Assembly: GCA_027492275.1 (NCBI GenBank)
Contig: JAPUFC010000044.1
Span: 20,435-84,434, forward strand
Origin: Mesorhizobium sp.
Lineage (GTDB): Bacteria > Pseudomonadota > Alphaproteobacteria > Rhizobiales > Rhizobiaceae
Direction: 5' to 3'
Length of the DNA stretch: 64,000 bases
The translations under genes and the position numbers were made by a program. The notes beneath the pieces are model-generated. The model saw only the letters and a program-made list of their open reading frames with translations, was not told the DNA's origin and searched no databases. Positions within the stretch are counted from its first letter, which is position 1; each line of letters opens with the position of its first letter. Positions 50,743-59,881 of the stretch are shown here, piece by piece.

Positions 50743-51849
50743 ATGATGAGGTTTACGGGACGGCTGCTTTCCCTCACGGCCGCGTCGCTGATGGCGACAT
50801 CCGCGATCACGTCGGCGCAGAGCCTGGCGGAGATCGAGGCGGCGGCCAAGAAGGAAGGCATGCTCACGACCATCGCCCTGCCGCATGACTGGTGCGGCTA
50901 TGGAGAGGTCATCGCCGGCTTCAAGGCGAAATATCCGGAGATCACGGTCAACGAGCTCAATCCCGACGCCGGCTCCGGCGACGAGATCGAGGCGATCAAG
51001 GCGAACAAGGACAACAAGGGGCCGCAGGCGCCCGATGTCATCGACGTCGGCCTGGCCTTTGGCCCCTCGGCCAAGGCGGACGGGCTGATCCAGCCCCACA
51101 AGGTGTCGACCTGGGACAGCATTCCCGCCGACGCGAAGGACGCCGACGGCTACTGGTATGGCGACTATTACGGCGTGCTCGCCTTCCAGGTGAACAAGGA
51201 CCTGATCCAGAACATCCCCGCCGACTGGGCGGACCTCCTGAAGCCGGAATACAAGAATTCGGTGGCCCTCGCAGGCGATCCGCGCGCATCGAACCAGGCG
51301 ATCCTCGGCGTCTACGCCGCGGGCCTGTCGAAGGGCGCGGCGGCCGGCGAGGCGGCGGGCACGGCGGGCCTGGAGTTCTTCAAGGAGCTGAACGCGGCCG
51401 GCAATTTCGTGCCCGTCATCGGCAAGTCGGCCACTCTGGCGCAAGGCCAGACGCCGATCCTGATCACCTGGGACTACAACGCGCTTGGCGGGCGCGACAC
51501 GTTGAACGGCAACCCGCCCGTCGAGGTGGTGGTTCCGAAGACCGGCGTGGTGGCCGGCGTCTATGTGCAGGCCATCAGCGCCTACGCTCCGCATCCCAAC
51601 GCCGCGAAGCTGTGGATGGAGTATCTCTATTCGGACGAGGGCCAGCTCGGCTGGCTCAAGGGATATTGCCATCCGATCCGTTTCAACGACCTGGCGAAGA
51701 ACGGCAAGATCCCGCAGGACATGCTCGACAAGATGCCGCCGGCGCAAGCCTATGAGGCGGCGGTCTTCCCAAGCCTCGACGAGCAGGCCAAGTCGAAGGA
51801 CGCGATCACGAAGAACTGGGATTCCGTCGTCGGCGCGAACGTCAAGTAG
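50743..51849 (+). CDS. ABC transporter substrate-binding protein (family 1)
   Basis: A 368-residue periplasmic binding protein. The signal peptide is 'LLSLTAASLMATSAITSAQS', and no lipobox is present. The mature part has 'YYGVLAFQVNKDLIQNIPAD' and 'APHPNAAKLWMEYLYSDEGQ', typical of the iron, phosphonate and polyamine group of binding proteins. The ATG at 50743 follows GGGAG. It is the first gene of a complete importer and lies downstream of the gamma-glutamyl ligase block. Confidence 0.9.
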   Translation: MMRFTGRLLSLTAASLMATSAITSAQSLAEIEAAAKKEGMLTTIALPHDWCGYGEVIAGFKAKYPEITVNELNPDAGSGDEIEAIKANKDNKGPQAPDVIDVGLAFGPSAKADGLIQPHKVSTWDSIPADAKDADGYWYGDYYGVLAFQVNKDLIQNIPADWADLLKPEYKNSVALAGDPRASNQAILGVYAAGLSKGAAAGEAAGTAGLEFFKELNAAGNFVPVIGKSATLAQGQTPILITWDYNALGGRDTLNGNPPVEVVVPKTGVVAGVYVQAISAYAPHPNAAKLWMEYLYSDEGQLGWLKGYCHPIRFNDLAKNGKIPQDMLDKMPPAQAYEAAVFPSLDEQAKSKDAITKNWDSVVGANVK

Positions 51850-51906
51850 CGTGCGCGGGTCGCCGGGCGGCTGCCGCCCGGCCTCGTGCATTTCCCGGGT
51901 GGGCGC

Positions 51907-52854
51907 ATGAGCGATGCAATGGTGGGCGAAGCAGCGGTGGCGCGTTCGGCGCCGCCTGCCGGTCGTCGTGCCGTTCGTTTTCCGACGCACTGGCTCGGCG
52001 TCACGCCGTTCGCCCTTTTCGCGCTGTTCTTCCTGATCCTGCCCACAATGTACCTGATCGTCGGCGCGTTCCAGAACCGCGCCGGCGAACTCACCCTCGA
52101 TAACATTCGCGCGCTCGCCCAGCCCAACATCGTCGCCGCCTACTGGATCTCGATAAAGATCAGCTTCGCCTCGGCGACGATCGGTGCGCTGCTGGGACTC
52201 GCCATGGCGATGGCCATCGTGCGCGGCGGGCTGCCGGGCTGGGTGCGCTCGGCGACGCTCACTTTCTCCGGCGTCGCCTCGAATTTCGCCGGCGTGCCGC
52301 TGGCCTTCGCCTTCCTTGCCACGCTCGGACGGCTTGGTCTCGTGACGATCTTCTTCAATTTCCTCGTCACGGCGATCAACGAGAACGTCGCCCTGCCGCT
52401 CGGCCTCTCGGCGCTGGGCCGGTTCAATTTCAACATCCTGTCCTTCTGGGGCCTGACGCTCACCTATCTCTATTTCCAGATCCCGCTGATGATCGTCATC
52501 ATCACGCCGGCGCTGGACGGGCTGAAGAAGGAGTGGGGCGAGGCCGCCGCCACGCTTGGGGCGACCACGCTGCAATATTGGCGCATGGTCGCCATTCCGG
52601 TGCTGTGGCCGAGCTTCCTCGGCACGGTGATCCTGCTCTTCGCCAATTCCTTCGGCGCCATCGCCACCGCCTACGCGCTGACCGGGTCATCGCTGAACAT
52701 CGTGCCGATCCTGCTGTATGCGCAGATACGCGGCGATGTTCTCAACAATCCGCATCTGGGCTACGCAATCGCCTTCGGCATGATCTTCATCACCGGAATG
52801 GCCAATGCGTTCTACATCTGGTTCCGCGCGCGCTCCGAGCGGTGGCTGAGATGA
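51907..52854 (+). CDS. ABC transporter permease, first subunit
   Basis: A 315-residue inner-membrane protein with about six helices. The coupling EAA-type loop is 'WGEAAATLGATTLQYWRMVA' followed by 'IPVLWPSF'. It resembles PotB-like permeases of binding-protein-dependent importers. The start at 51907 is the ATG next to GGGTGGGCGC; an in-frame ATG at 51886 is less well placed. Confidence 0.92.
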   Translation: MSDAMVGEAAVARSAPPAGRRAVRFPTHWLGVTPFALFALFFLILPTMYLIVGAFQNRAGELTLDNIRALAQPNIVAAYWISIKISFASATIGALLGLAMAMAIVRGGLPGWVRSATLTFSGVASNFAGVPLAFAFLATLGRLGLVTIFFNFLVTAINENVALPLGLSALGRFNFNILSFWGLTLTYLYFQIPLMIVIITPALDGLKKEWGEAAATLGATTLQYWRMVAIPVLWPSFLGTVILLFANSFGAIATAYALTGSSLNIVPILLYAQIRGDVLNNPHLGYAIAFGMIFITGMANAFYIWFRARSERWLR

Positions 52855-52864
52855 CGGGGGTTGC

Positions 52865-53656
52865 ATGAGGTCGCCGCGCTTCTGGGCCTGGGTGACGTTC
52901 GGCGTCGGCGCGGCCTATTTCTTCATCCCGCTGATCGCCACGCTGGAGTTCTCGCTGCGCATGCGGCGCGGCGTCTATTCGTTCGACGCCTATGCGGTGG
53001 TGTTCGGCGATCCGCGTTTCCAGGCGACCTTCGGCTATTCGGTCGTCGTCGCCGTCTTTACCATCCTGCTCGGCGTGCTGATCGTGGTGCCGACCGCCTA
53101 CTGGATCAGGCTGCGCATGCCGCAATTGCGGCCGATCGTTGAGTTCATCACGCTGCTGCCGCTGGTCATCCCGGCCATCGTGATCGTGTTCGGCTATATC
53201 CGCATGTACGGCTCGAATTCGCCGCTGCCCTTCCTGGCGACGGCGCGCGGCACCGACGTGCTGCTCATCATCGGCTATTCGACGCTGGCGCTGCCCTATA
53301 TGTACCGCGCCGTCGACACGGGCTTGCGAACCATCGACGTACGCACGCTGACCGAGGCGGCGCAGATCCTCGGCGCGGGCTGGACGACGATCGTCACGCG
53401 CGTCATCCTGCCGAACGTGCTGATCGCGGTGCTGTCGGGCGCGTTCCTGACCTTCGCCATCGTCATCGGCGAGTTCACGATGGCGAGCCTGCTCAACCGG
53501 CCGGCTTTCGGGCCGTACCTTCAGAACATCGGCGCCAACCGCGCCTACGAGCCGGCGGCGCTGGCCGTCATCGCCTTCGTCATCACCTGGGGCTGCATGT
53601 CGGTGATCCAGCTTCTCTCCCGATTCGCGCCGAAATCGGCCAACCGTCCGCACTGA
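52865..53656 (+). CDS. ABC transporter permease, second subunit
   Basis: A 263-residue permease with six helices. The EAA-type loop is 'LTEAAQILGAGWTTIVTRVI' followed by 'LPNVLIAVL'. It resembles PotC-like proteins. It starts 10 bases after the first permease and pairs with it in the membrane. Confidence 0.92.
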   Translation: MRSPRFWAWVTFGVGAAYFFIPLIATLEFSLRMRRGVYSFDAYAVVFGDPRFQATFGYSVVVAVFTILLGVLIVVPTAYWIRLRMPQLRPIVEFITLLPLVIPAIVIVFGYIRMYGSNSPLPFLATARGTDVLLIIGYSTLALPYMYRAVDTGLRTIDVRTLTEAAQILGAGWTTIVTRVILPNVLIAVLSGAFLTFAIVIGEFTMASLLNRPAFGPYLQNIGANRAYEPAALAVIAFVITWGCMSVIQLLSRFAPKSANRPH

Positions 53657-53670
53657 AGGGCAGACACGTC

Positions 53671-54735
53671 ATGAGCGACCCCTTCCTTTCCCTCCAGAGC
53701 ATGAAGAAGTCCTTCGCCGGCAATACGGTGGTGCAGGATTTCGATCTCGACGTGGCGGCGGGGGAGTTCGTGTCCTTCCTGGGACCGTCGGGCTGCGGCA
53801 AGACCACGGTGCTCAGGATGGTCGCGGGGTTCGAGGAGCCGAGCGCGGGCCGCATCCTGATCGGCGGCAAGGACGTCACGCGGCTGAAGCCGAACCAGCG
53901 TAACATCGGCATGGTGTTCCAGGCCTATGCTCTGTTCCCCAACCTGACGGTGGCGCAGAACATCGCCTTCGGCCTGCGGGTCGCTGGCGTCGGCAAGGCG
54001 GAGACGGATGCCCGCGTCGCCGAGATGCTGTCGCTGATCAAGCTGCCCGATTTCGGCGCGCGCTATCCCTACCAGCTTTCCGGCGGCCAGCAGCAGCGCG
54101 TGGCGCTGGCCCGCGCGCTGGCGCCGCGTCCGCGCCTGCTGCTGCTCGACGAGCCGCTGTCGGCGCTCGACGCCAAGGTGCGCGTGTCGCTGCGCAGCGA
54201 GATCCGCGCCATCCAGCGCGATCTCGGCATCACCACCATCTTCGTCACCCACGACCAGGAGGAGGCGCTGTCCATCTCGGACCGCATCGTGGTCATGTAT
54301 GGCGGCAAGGCCGAGCAGGTCGGCACGCCGTTCGAGATCTACAACCGGCCGGCGACGAAGTTCGTCGCCAATTTCGTCGGCACGCTGAACACGCTGGACG
54401 GCGTCGTCACGGACGCCGGAAGCGGCATGGTCAGGGTCGCCAGCGAGGAGATTTCGGTCAAGGGCAAGCTGAACGGCTCGAAGGCGGGCGACCGCGTCAC
54501 GCTGGCGCTGAGGCCGGAGGCCATCTCGCTGACGCGCGGGCCCAGCCACGACGCCAGCCTGTCGGGCGAGATCGCCGACGTGCATTTCCTCGGCTCCGTG
54601 ATCCGCGTGCTGGTCGGCGTCGGCGACAGCCGCATCTCGCTGGACACGTTCAACAATCCGAGCACGCCGCCGCCGGCCATCGGCGACCGGGCGGCGGTGA
54701 ACTTCTCCTCCGGGGACGTGCTGGTGCTGCACTGA
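53671..54735 (+). CDS. ABC transporter ATPase
   Basis: A 354-residue ATP-binding subunit with Walker A 'LGPSGCGKTTVLRMVAGFEE', signature 'YQLSGGQQQRVALARAL', Walker B 'LLLLDEPLSALD' and a C-terminal TOBE domain (about 270-350). It resembles PotA/FbpC-type ATPases. As last gene of the importer it is followed within 41 bases by the convergent MarR gene. Confidence 0.95.
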   Translation: MSDPFLSLQSMKKSFAGNTVVQDFDLDVAAGEFVSFLGPSGCGKTTVLRMVAGFEEPSAGRILIGGKDVTRLKPNQRNIGMVFQAYALFPNLTVAQNIAFGLRVAGVGKAETDARVAEMLSLIKLPDFGARYPYQLSGGQQQRVALARALAPRPRLLLLDEPLSALDAKVRVSLRSEIRAIQRDLGITTIFVTHDQEEALSISDRIVVMYGGKAEQVGTPFEIYNRPATKFVANFVGTLNTLDGVVTDAGSGMVRVASEEISVKGKLNGSKAGDRVTLALRPEAISLTRGPSHDASLSGEIADVHFLGSVIRVLVGVGDSRISLDTFNNPSTPPPAIGDRAAVNFSSGDVLVLH

Positions 54736-54775
54736 GGCGCGAGCGTGCTCCGGGGCCGCTTCGCGGCGCCCCTCG

Positions 54776-55321
54776 TCAGCGATCGCCGGACGTTGCCGCC
54801 ATGACGGCATGCTCGTCGCCCTTGCTGGGCAGGCCGACGTAGAAGAGCATGATCGACAAGGCGTTCTCCCGTTCCGACAGGTTGAGCTGCCGCGTGAAGT
54901 AGTCGACATGGAAGCGCACGCTCTTGTCGATGTCGATCAGGAGCTTTATGCCCGTCTCCGTCGCCGATACGAAGGTCACGCGCTGATCCTTGTCGTCCCT
55001 CCTGCGGGTCACATATCCCAGCTTCACGAGTGACTTCACGACGCTCGACGCGAATGCCGGCGAGATGTCGAGCCTGTCGGCGACGTGATTGACCGGGAGC
55101 TCCATGGTCTTGCTGCCATAGATCTGGATAAGCGCCTGATGCGCGAGCGGGTCGATCCCTCCCGCCTTGGCCTGCTCCTCGACGATGCGAAAGGCCCGGC
55201 GCACGATGTAGCGTGCGTCCGCTACGTCGACGAAGTAGTCGTGCTTGTCCTCGTTGTTGCGGGCGAGTTCCGCCGCGTCGTACTTGTCCATGATCCGACG
55301 GAAATTCACCGAGGACGACAT
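54776..55321 (-). CDS. MarR-family regulator of the UbiD cluster
   Basis: A 181-residue MarR-type regulator: an N-terminal extension, then 'GIDPLAHQALIQIYGSKTME', the recognition helix in 'RLDISPAFASSVVKSLVKLG' and the wing 'RRRDDKDQRVTFVSATETGI'. GGAGGTGCAGGCGGG precedes the ATG. It is divergent from the first ubiD gene. Conserved DNA elements upstream of it and of other genes in the cluster make it the likely repressor of the set; the effector would then be a pathway substrate or intermediate. That is inferred. Confidence 0.88.
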   Translation of the reverse strand: MSSSVNFRRIMDKYDAAELARNNEDKHDYFVDVADARYIVRRAFRIVEEQAKAGGIDPLAHQALIQIYGSKTMELPVNHVADRLDISPAFASSVVKSLVKLGYVTRRRDDKDQRVTFVSATETGIKLLIDIDKSVRFHVDYFTRQLNLSERENALSIMLFYVGLPSKGDEHAVMAATSGDR

Positions 55322-55356
55322 CCCGCCTGCACCTCCAAAACTCTGCCGCCGCAAAG

Positions 55357-55379
55357 TTACATAACCAGGATAGCCTATA
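55357..55379 (-). promoter_or_regulatory. Shared regulatory element, marR copy
   Basis: On the plus strand: TTACAT (55357-55362), six bases, GATAG (55369-55373), one C, CTATA (55375-55379). The copy at 63084-63106 is identical in all fixed positions and spacing, with G in place of the central C. The inner ATAG-S-CTAT is a perfect palindrome. It lies 36 bases before the marR start and is a candidate MarR operator. Confidence 0.65.
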
Positions 55380-55492
55380 AAGGAACATCGCCCTACTCGA
55401 CTATCGGCGGGAGTAATCGGCTTCGAACGGCATTTCAAGGATGTCGTTGCGAGCCATGCGCGGGCCTCGCGTGCACCAACCTGACCGTGTTC

Positions 55493-55532
55493 TTGACAAA
55501 ATCACCTAAATAGATAAGTTAACTGATCTTAT
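55493..55532 (+). promoter_or_regulatory. Promoter and overlapping inverted repeat before ubiD copy 1
   Basis: A consensus -35 TTGACA (55493-55498) and TAAGTT (55515-55520) 16 bases later form a probable sigma-70 promoter. An inverted repeat ATAAG-N9-CTTAT (55514-55532) overlaps the -10 region and would suit repressor binding. Confidence 0.6.
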
Positions 55533-55595
55533 TACGATGATGCGCGCCGCCTTCGTCCGGGCTTCGGGCGTGCTCATGTCCGCGGAACGTGTGCC

Positions 55596-56954
55596 ATGCC
55601 CTATCAGGATTTCCGCGAATTTCTGGCCGTCCTGCGCAAGGAAGGGGAGCTGGTGGATGTCGACCGGCATGTCCCGCTGGACGATGTCGGCAAGGCGCTG
55701 AAGAAGGCGTATGAGAAACAGGCCCCGGCGCTGATGTTCAACGACACGGGCAGCTCGATGCCGCTCGTCGGAGGGATCTATTCGACGCGCCGGAAAGCCC
55801 TTCTGGCGTTCGAGGCCGAAGAGGGCACGCTGCTCGGCACGATCACGGCCAGGCTGAACAACCGCATCCCTCCGGTGTATGCCGAGGGTCCGTCGCCCTG
55901 CCAGGAGGTGGTTCTCACCGGCGACCAGATCGATCTCGGCAAGCTTCCCATCCCGACCTACAGCCCCAAGGACGGCGGTCCCTACATCACGGCAGGGATC
56001 ACCGTTTCGGTCGATCCCGAGACGTCGGTGCCCGACATCGGCCACTATCGGTTCATGTATCTCGACAAGAACCGCATGTCCTTCCTGGCGGAGCCCAATC
56101 ACCGCTTCGGCAAGAACCTGGCGAAGCACAGGGCCACGGGCCGCCGGCCGCAGGGCGCCCTGGTCATCGGTGTCGACCCGGTCATCGCCTACACATGCCA
56201 GTTCAAGGTCTCGGACACGACGGACGATTGGGAGGTAGCGGGGGCGTTGCGCGACCGGCCGGTCGAGCTCGTGCGCTGCAAGACGATCGATCTGGCCGTT
56301 CCGGCCACGGCGGAAGTGGTGATCGAGTTCGAGGTCGATCTGGACGAGACGCACAGAGAAGGCCCTCTGGGGGAGCATACGGGCTACTACGACGCGACGG
56401 GGCGCGGCCAGCCCGCCGCCGTCGTGACGGCGATCACACATCGCAGGAACCCGATCTTCCAGGCGCTGCTGACGGGCAAGCCGGTGACCGAGAACCACAT
56501 CCTGAAGCAGGTGCCTCTCGAGGTCTCCTTCACGAATTTCATGAAGAGCCGCTTTCCGAATGTCGAGAAGATATCGTTGCGGCTGTCGACCAGCCTGTCG
56601 AACTATATCGTCATCGCGATGAAGCCGCGATTTGCCGGCGAGGTGCGGCAGGTGATGATGACGGCGATCTCCAGCGAACTGCGGCCGAAATGGGTGGTGA
56701 TCGTCGATCCGGACATCGACGTCCACAACCCGTCGGACGTCGAATGGGCGATGGCCTTCAGGGTGCGCCCGCGGCACGACGTCGTCGTCTTCGACGACAC
56801 CCCTCGGGCGGGATGCGATCCGTCGGTGTCGGATCCCTACGCCACGTCGTCGGCGGTCGGGATCGACGCAACGATTCCGCTCGGCGAGCCGTTTCCCGAC
56901 GTCGCCGACGTGCCCGGCTGGCAGGAGTTCGAGCTGCCTGAAATCGACAGGTGA
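55596..56954 (+). CDS. UbiD-family prenyl-FMN decarboxylase, copy 1
   Basis: A 452-residue reversible decarboxylase using prenylated FMN made by UbiX. The Glu-Arg-Glu catalytic set appears as the Arg in 'PDIGHYRFM' and the two Glu in '[15 protein letters not shown]'; '[15 protein letters not shown]' and 'ITHRRNPIFQALL' are family features. This form resembles the aromatic and unsaturated-acid decarboxylase branch more than ubiquinone UbiD. It is divergent from marR. A second paralogue lies at 58446. The substrate is unknown. Confidence 0.93.
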   Translation: MPYQDFREFLAVLRKEGELVDVDRHVPLDDVGKALKKAYEKQAPALMFNDTGSSMPLVGGIYSTRRKALLAFEAEEGTLLGTITARLNNRIPPVYAEGPSPCQEVVLTGDQIDLGKLPIPTYSPKDGGPYITAGITVSVDPETSVPDIGHYRFMYLDKNRMSFLAEPNHRFGKNLAKHRATGRRPQGALVIGVDPVIAYTCQFKVSDTTDDWEVAGALRDRPVELVRCKTIDLAVPATAEVVIEFEVDLDETHREGPLGEHTGYYDATGRGQPAAVVTAITHRRNPIFQALLTGKPVTENHILKQVPLEVSFTNFMKSRFPNVEKISLRLSTSLSNYIVIAMKPRFAGEVRQVMMTAISSELRPKWVVIVDPDIDVHNPSDVEWAMAFRVRPRHDVVVFDDTPRAGCDPSVSDPYATSSAVGIDATIPLGEPFPDVADVPGWQEFELPEIDR

Positions 56955-56967
56955 GGCCGAAGGCCCG

Positions 56968-58200
56968 TCAGCTCCGGTAGTCGCCGTTGATGGCGACATA
57001 TTCCTTGGTCAAGTCGCAGGTCCACACGGTGTCGGTTCCCCGCCCGAGCCCGAGATCGACCGTGATGGCGATGCGGTCGTTCTTCATGTAGGCGGACGTC
57101 AGGTCCTCCGAGTAGGCCGGATCGCGCTCGCCGCCCACCGCGACCCTGATGTCGCCGAACCAGATCGCCAGGCGGTCGCGGTCGGCCGGCTCTCCCGCCT
57201 TGCCGACGGCCATGACGACCCGGCCCCAATTGGCGTCGTCGCCCGCGATGGCGGCCTTCAGGATCATGGAATTGGCCAGGGAGAAGGCGACCTTGCGCGC
57301 GGACCGCCGGGAAACGGCGCCGCGCACGGTGACCGAAACGAATTTGCGCGCGCCTTCGCCGTCGCGGACGATCTGATGGGCAAGGTCCAGCGTGACCTCG
57401 TCGAGGGCGCGCTTGAAGCCGCGCAGACGCGGGTCGCCAAGGTCCGTGATCGGCGCGACGTTCTTCGCGCGGCCGGTGGCGAAAAGCAGCACCGTATCGG
57501 ATGTGGAGGTGTCGCCGTCGACGGTGATCGCGTTGAAGGACCTGTCGACGGATTTTCCGATCAGGCTCCGGGCGACCGACGCGGAGAGCGGCGCGTCGGT
57601 CACGATGAAGGCCAGCATCGTGGCCATGTTCGGGGCGATCATGCCCGCCCCCTTGGCTATCCCGTTGATCAGCACGCTCTCCCCGCCGATGCGGACCGTG
57701 CGGGAGGAGCCCTTGGGATAGGTGTCGGTGGTCATGATGGCGCGCGCGGCCTGCGCCCAGCCGCCCGGCGCGCAGCGCGAATGAAGCCCGTCGACCACGC
57801 CTTCGATCTTGCCGGCATCGAGCGGCTCGCCGATGACGCCGGTGGAGGCGAGAAAAATCTCGCCCGTCTCGCATCCCACGGTCCTGGACACCGCCGCGGC
57901 CGAGCGGGTCGTGGTCTCCTTGCCCTTCTGGCCGGTGAACGCGTTGGCGTTGCCGGAATTGACCAGAAGCGCGCGGGCCCGGCCGCCGCCCAGCGCCGAG
58001 CGGCACCAGTCGACCGCCGCCGAGGGGCATTTGGACAGGGTGAAGGTTCCGCCGACCGTGGTGCCCTCGTCGAAGACAGCGAGCACGACATCGTTGCGGT
58101 CGCGATATTTGATGCCGGCCTGGCCGATGGCGATCCGCATGCCGTCGACCGGCGGCAGATCCGGGAAGGATGCGGGCGCGAAAGGCGAAATTGCAGTCAT
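56968..58200 (-). CDS. argJ: ArgJ-family N-acetyltransferase/acyltransferase inside the UbiD cluster
   Basis: A 410-residue homologue of ornithine/glutamate N-acetyltransferase. The autocatalytic cleavage and nucleophile region '[20 protein letters not shown]' is intact, with the Thr that starts the beta chain, and the oxyanion-region '[11 protein letters not shown]' is present. Normally it acts in arginine synthesis, moving acetyl from N-acetylornithine to glutamate. Here it lies on the minus strand between two ubiD genes, with no arg genes nearby. It may be the housekeeping gene or a paralogue recruited to acylate or deacylate a catabolic intermediate. Confidence 0.88.
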   Translation of the reverse strand: MTAISPFAPASFPDLPPVDGMRIAIGQAGIKYRDRNDVVLAVFDEGTTVGGTFTLSKCPSAAVDWCRSALGGGRARALLVNSGNANAFTGQKGKETTTRSAAAVSRTVGCETGEIFLASTGVIGEPLDAGKIEGVVDGLHSRCAPGGWAQAARAIMTTDTYPKGSSRTVRIGGESVLINGIAKGAGMIAPNMATMLAFIVTDAPLSASVARSLIGKSVDRSFNAITVDGDTSTSDTVLLFATGRAKNVAPITDLGDPRLRGFKRALDEVTLDLAHQIVRDGEGARKFVSVTVRGAVSRRSARKVAFSLANSMILKAAIAGDDANWGRVVMAVGKAGEPADRDRLAIWFGDIRVAVGGERDPAYSEDLTSAYMKNDRIAITVDLGLGRGTDTVWTCDLTKEYVAINGDYRS

Positions 58201-58339
58201 GATATCGAACCGTTCCCGTATGTCCCGACGTCGGCGGGAGATAGCATGGCGCCAAGATTCCTATCAAGCCGCGCCCGCGGCGGATGCAAGAAAATCGGTC
58301 GGCGGAGCGTATCCGGTTGTCAAGGAGTGCCTACTTCAC

Positions 58340-58362
58340 TTACATTCATTTCGTAGCATTAT
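58340..58362. promoter_or_regulatory. Shared regulatory element, argJ/ubiD copy
   Basis: Plus strand TTACAT (58340-58345), eight bases, TAGC (58354-58357). Spacing and the TTACAT and TAG-S parts equal those before marR and the ThDP gene; the rest is diverged. It lies between argJ (minus) and ubiD copy 2 (plus) and could serve both. A TTGTCA sequence just upstream may be a -35 element for ubiD. Confidence 0.5.
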
Positions 58363-58445
58363 GACGTGTCGCATCGGCGATGCGCCTCGCGGCCGCGGCT
58401 GCTCGGGCAATCGCGGACAAAGCATCGAAACCGGAGCATCCGCAT

Positions 58446-59822
58446 ATGGCATTTCAGGACATGCGCGCGTTCCTCGCCCGCCTGCGCGAGCATGGCGAGC
58501 TGGAGGATGTCGACGGCGAGATCGACCTGGCGGATGTCGGAAAGGCGCTGAAGCAGACGTCGCAGCGCCAGGGGCCGGCGCTCATGTTCAATCACAACGG
58601 AACGGCGTTTCCGCTGGTCGCGGGTCTCTATTCCACCCGCTCGAAGGCGCTTCTGGCTTTCGAGGCCACGGAGGACACCATCATGAGGAAGGTGATGGAC
58701 GGACTGGAGGCGCCGATCCCGCCGACGATGTTCGAGGGTGCGCCGCCCTGCCAGGACGAGGTGCTGGTCGGCGACGACATCGACATCAGGCGGTTTCCCA
58801 TTCCTGTTTACAGCCCCCATGACGGCGGCGCCTACATAACGCCCGGAATGGTGGTGTCGAAAGACCCCGAGACCGGAATACCGGATATCGGCCACTATCG
58901 GTTCATGGTCATCGGACCGGATGTCCTGACTTTCGACGCCCAGCCCGCCCACAGGTTCGGCAAACATCTGGCGAAATACGAAAAGCTCGGGATCAAGCCG
59001 AAGGCCGCGCTGATCATCGGCCTCGATCCCGTTCTCGCCTATACCGGACCGCTACAGGTGCCGGACGACACCAATGACTGGGCGCTGGCGGGCGGATTGC
59101 GCGGCGCGCCGGTCGAGCTCACGAGGACGCTGACCGCCGATGTCGAGGTGCCCGCCCATGCGGAGGTGGTGATCGAGTTCGAGGTGAATTTTTCGGAGAT
59201 GCTGCCGGAGGGGCCGCTCGGCGAGTATACGGGATACTACGACGCCACGGGCAAGACGGCACCGTCGGCCAAGATCACGGCCATAACGCATCGCAGGCGC
59301 CCGATATTCCAGGGCTTGCTCACCGGCAAGCCGGTGACGGAAAACCACATCCTCAAGCAGATCCCGTACGAGGTGTCGTTCTTCCGCAATCTGAAGCGCC
59401 TGTTTCCCACGGTGGAGCAGGTCGCGTTCCCGGCGTCGGGCGGCGTCTCGTTCTACGTCGTCATAGCCATGCGGCCGCGATTCGCGGGCGAGGCGCGGCA
59501 GGCGATCCTGGCCGCGATGTCGATGAACGCCCGGCCCAAATGGGTCATCGTCGTCGATGCCGACGTGGACGTGCACAATTCGTCCGAGGTCGAATGGGCG
59601 CTGTCCTTCCGGGTCCAGCCCACGCGCGACGTGTTCACGGTCGAAGGAACGCCCGGCGGCCCCGCCGATCCGTCGCATCCGCTCGTCGACCGGCGGCCGC
59701 CCTCGGAACTCACATCCTCCTCGGTGGGCATCGACGCGACAAGGCCGTATGGCGAGCATTTCCCCGAAGTGGCCGATGTGCCGGGCTGGCGCGAATTCGT
59801 CATTCCGCGCCCGCCGCGCTGA
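58446..59822 (+). CDS. UbiD-family prenyl-FMN decarboxylase, copy 2
   Basis: A 458-residue paralogue of the protein at 55596, aligned over its full length ('[20 protein letters not shown]' versus 'MPYQDFREFLAVLRKEGELV'). The catalytic Arg in '[11 protein letters not shown]' and both Glu in '[15 protein letters not shown]' are retained. It carries short insertions near the C-terminus ('[16 protein letters not shown]'). The ATG at 58446 has CGGAG about 10 bases upstream. It is followed by the aminotransferase gene on the same strand. Confidence 0.93.
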   Translation: MAFQDMRAFLARLREHGELEDVDGEIDLADVGKALKQTSQRQGPALMFNHNGTAFPLVAGLYSTRSKALLAFEATEDTIMRKVMDGLEAPIPPTMFEGAPPCQDEVLVGDDIDIRRFPIPVYSPHDGGAYITPGMVVSKDPETGIPDIGHYRFMVIGPDVLTFDAQPAHRFGKHLAKYEKLGIKPKAALIIGLDPVLAYTGPLQVPDDTNDWALAGGLRGAPVELTRTLTADVEVPAHAEVVIEFEVNFSEMLPEGPLGEYTGYYDATGKTAPSAKITAITHRRRPIFQGLLTGKPVTENHILKQIPYEVSFFRNLKRLFPTVEQVAFPASGGVSFYVVIAMRPRFAGEARQAILAAMSMNARPKWVIVVDADVDVHNSSEVEWALSFRVQPTRDVFTVEGTPGGPADPSHPLVDRRPPSELTSSSVGIDATRPYGEHFPEVADVPGWREFVIPRPPR

Positions 59823-59881
59823 TCGTTCGTACGGCCCAACACCAAGTCCGGCCCGTGGCGGCCGAAATCAGGACGCGCACC

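Noticed and set aside
54740..54775. GC hairpin between the ABC ATPase and marR genes as terminator
   Set aside because: The stem is imperfect and no T-run follows on either strand.
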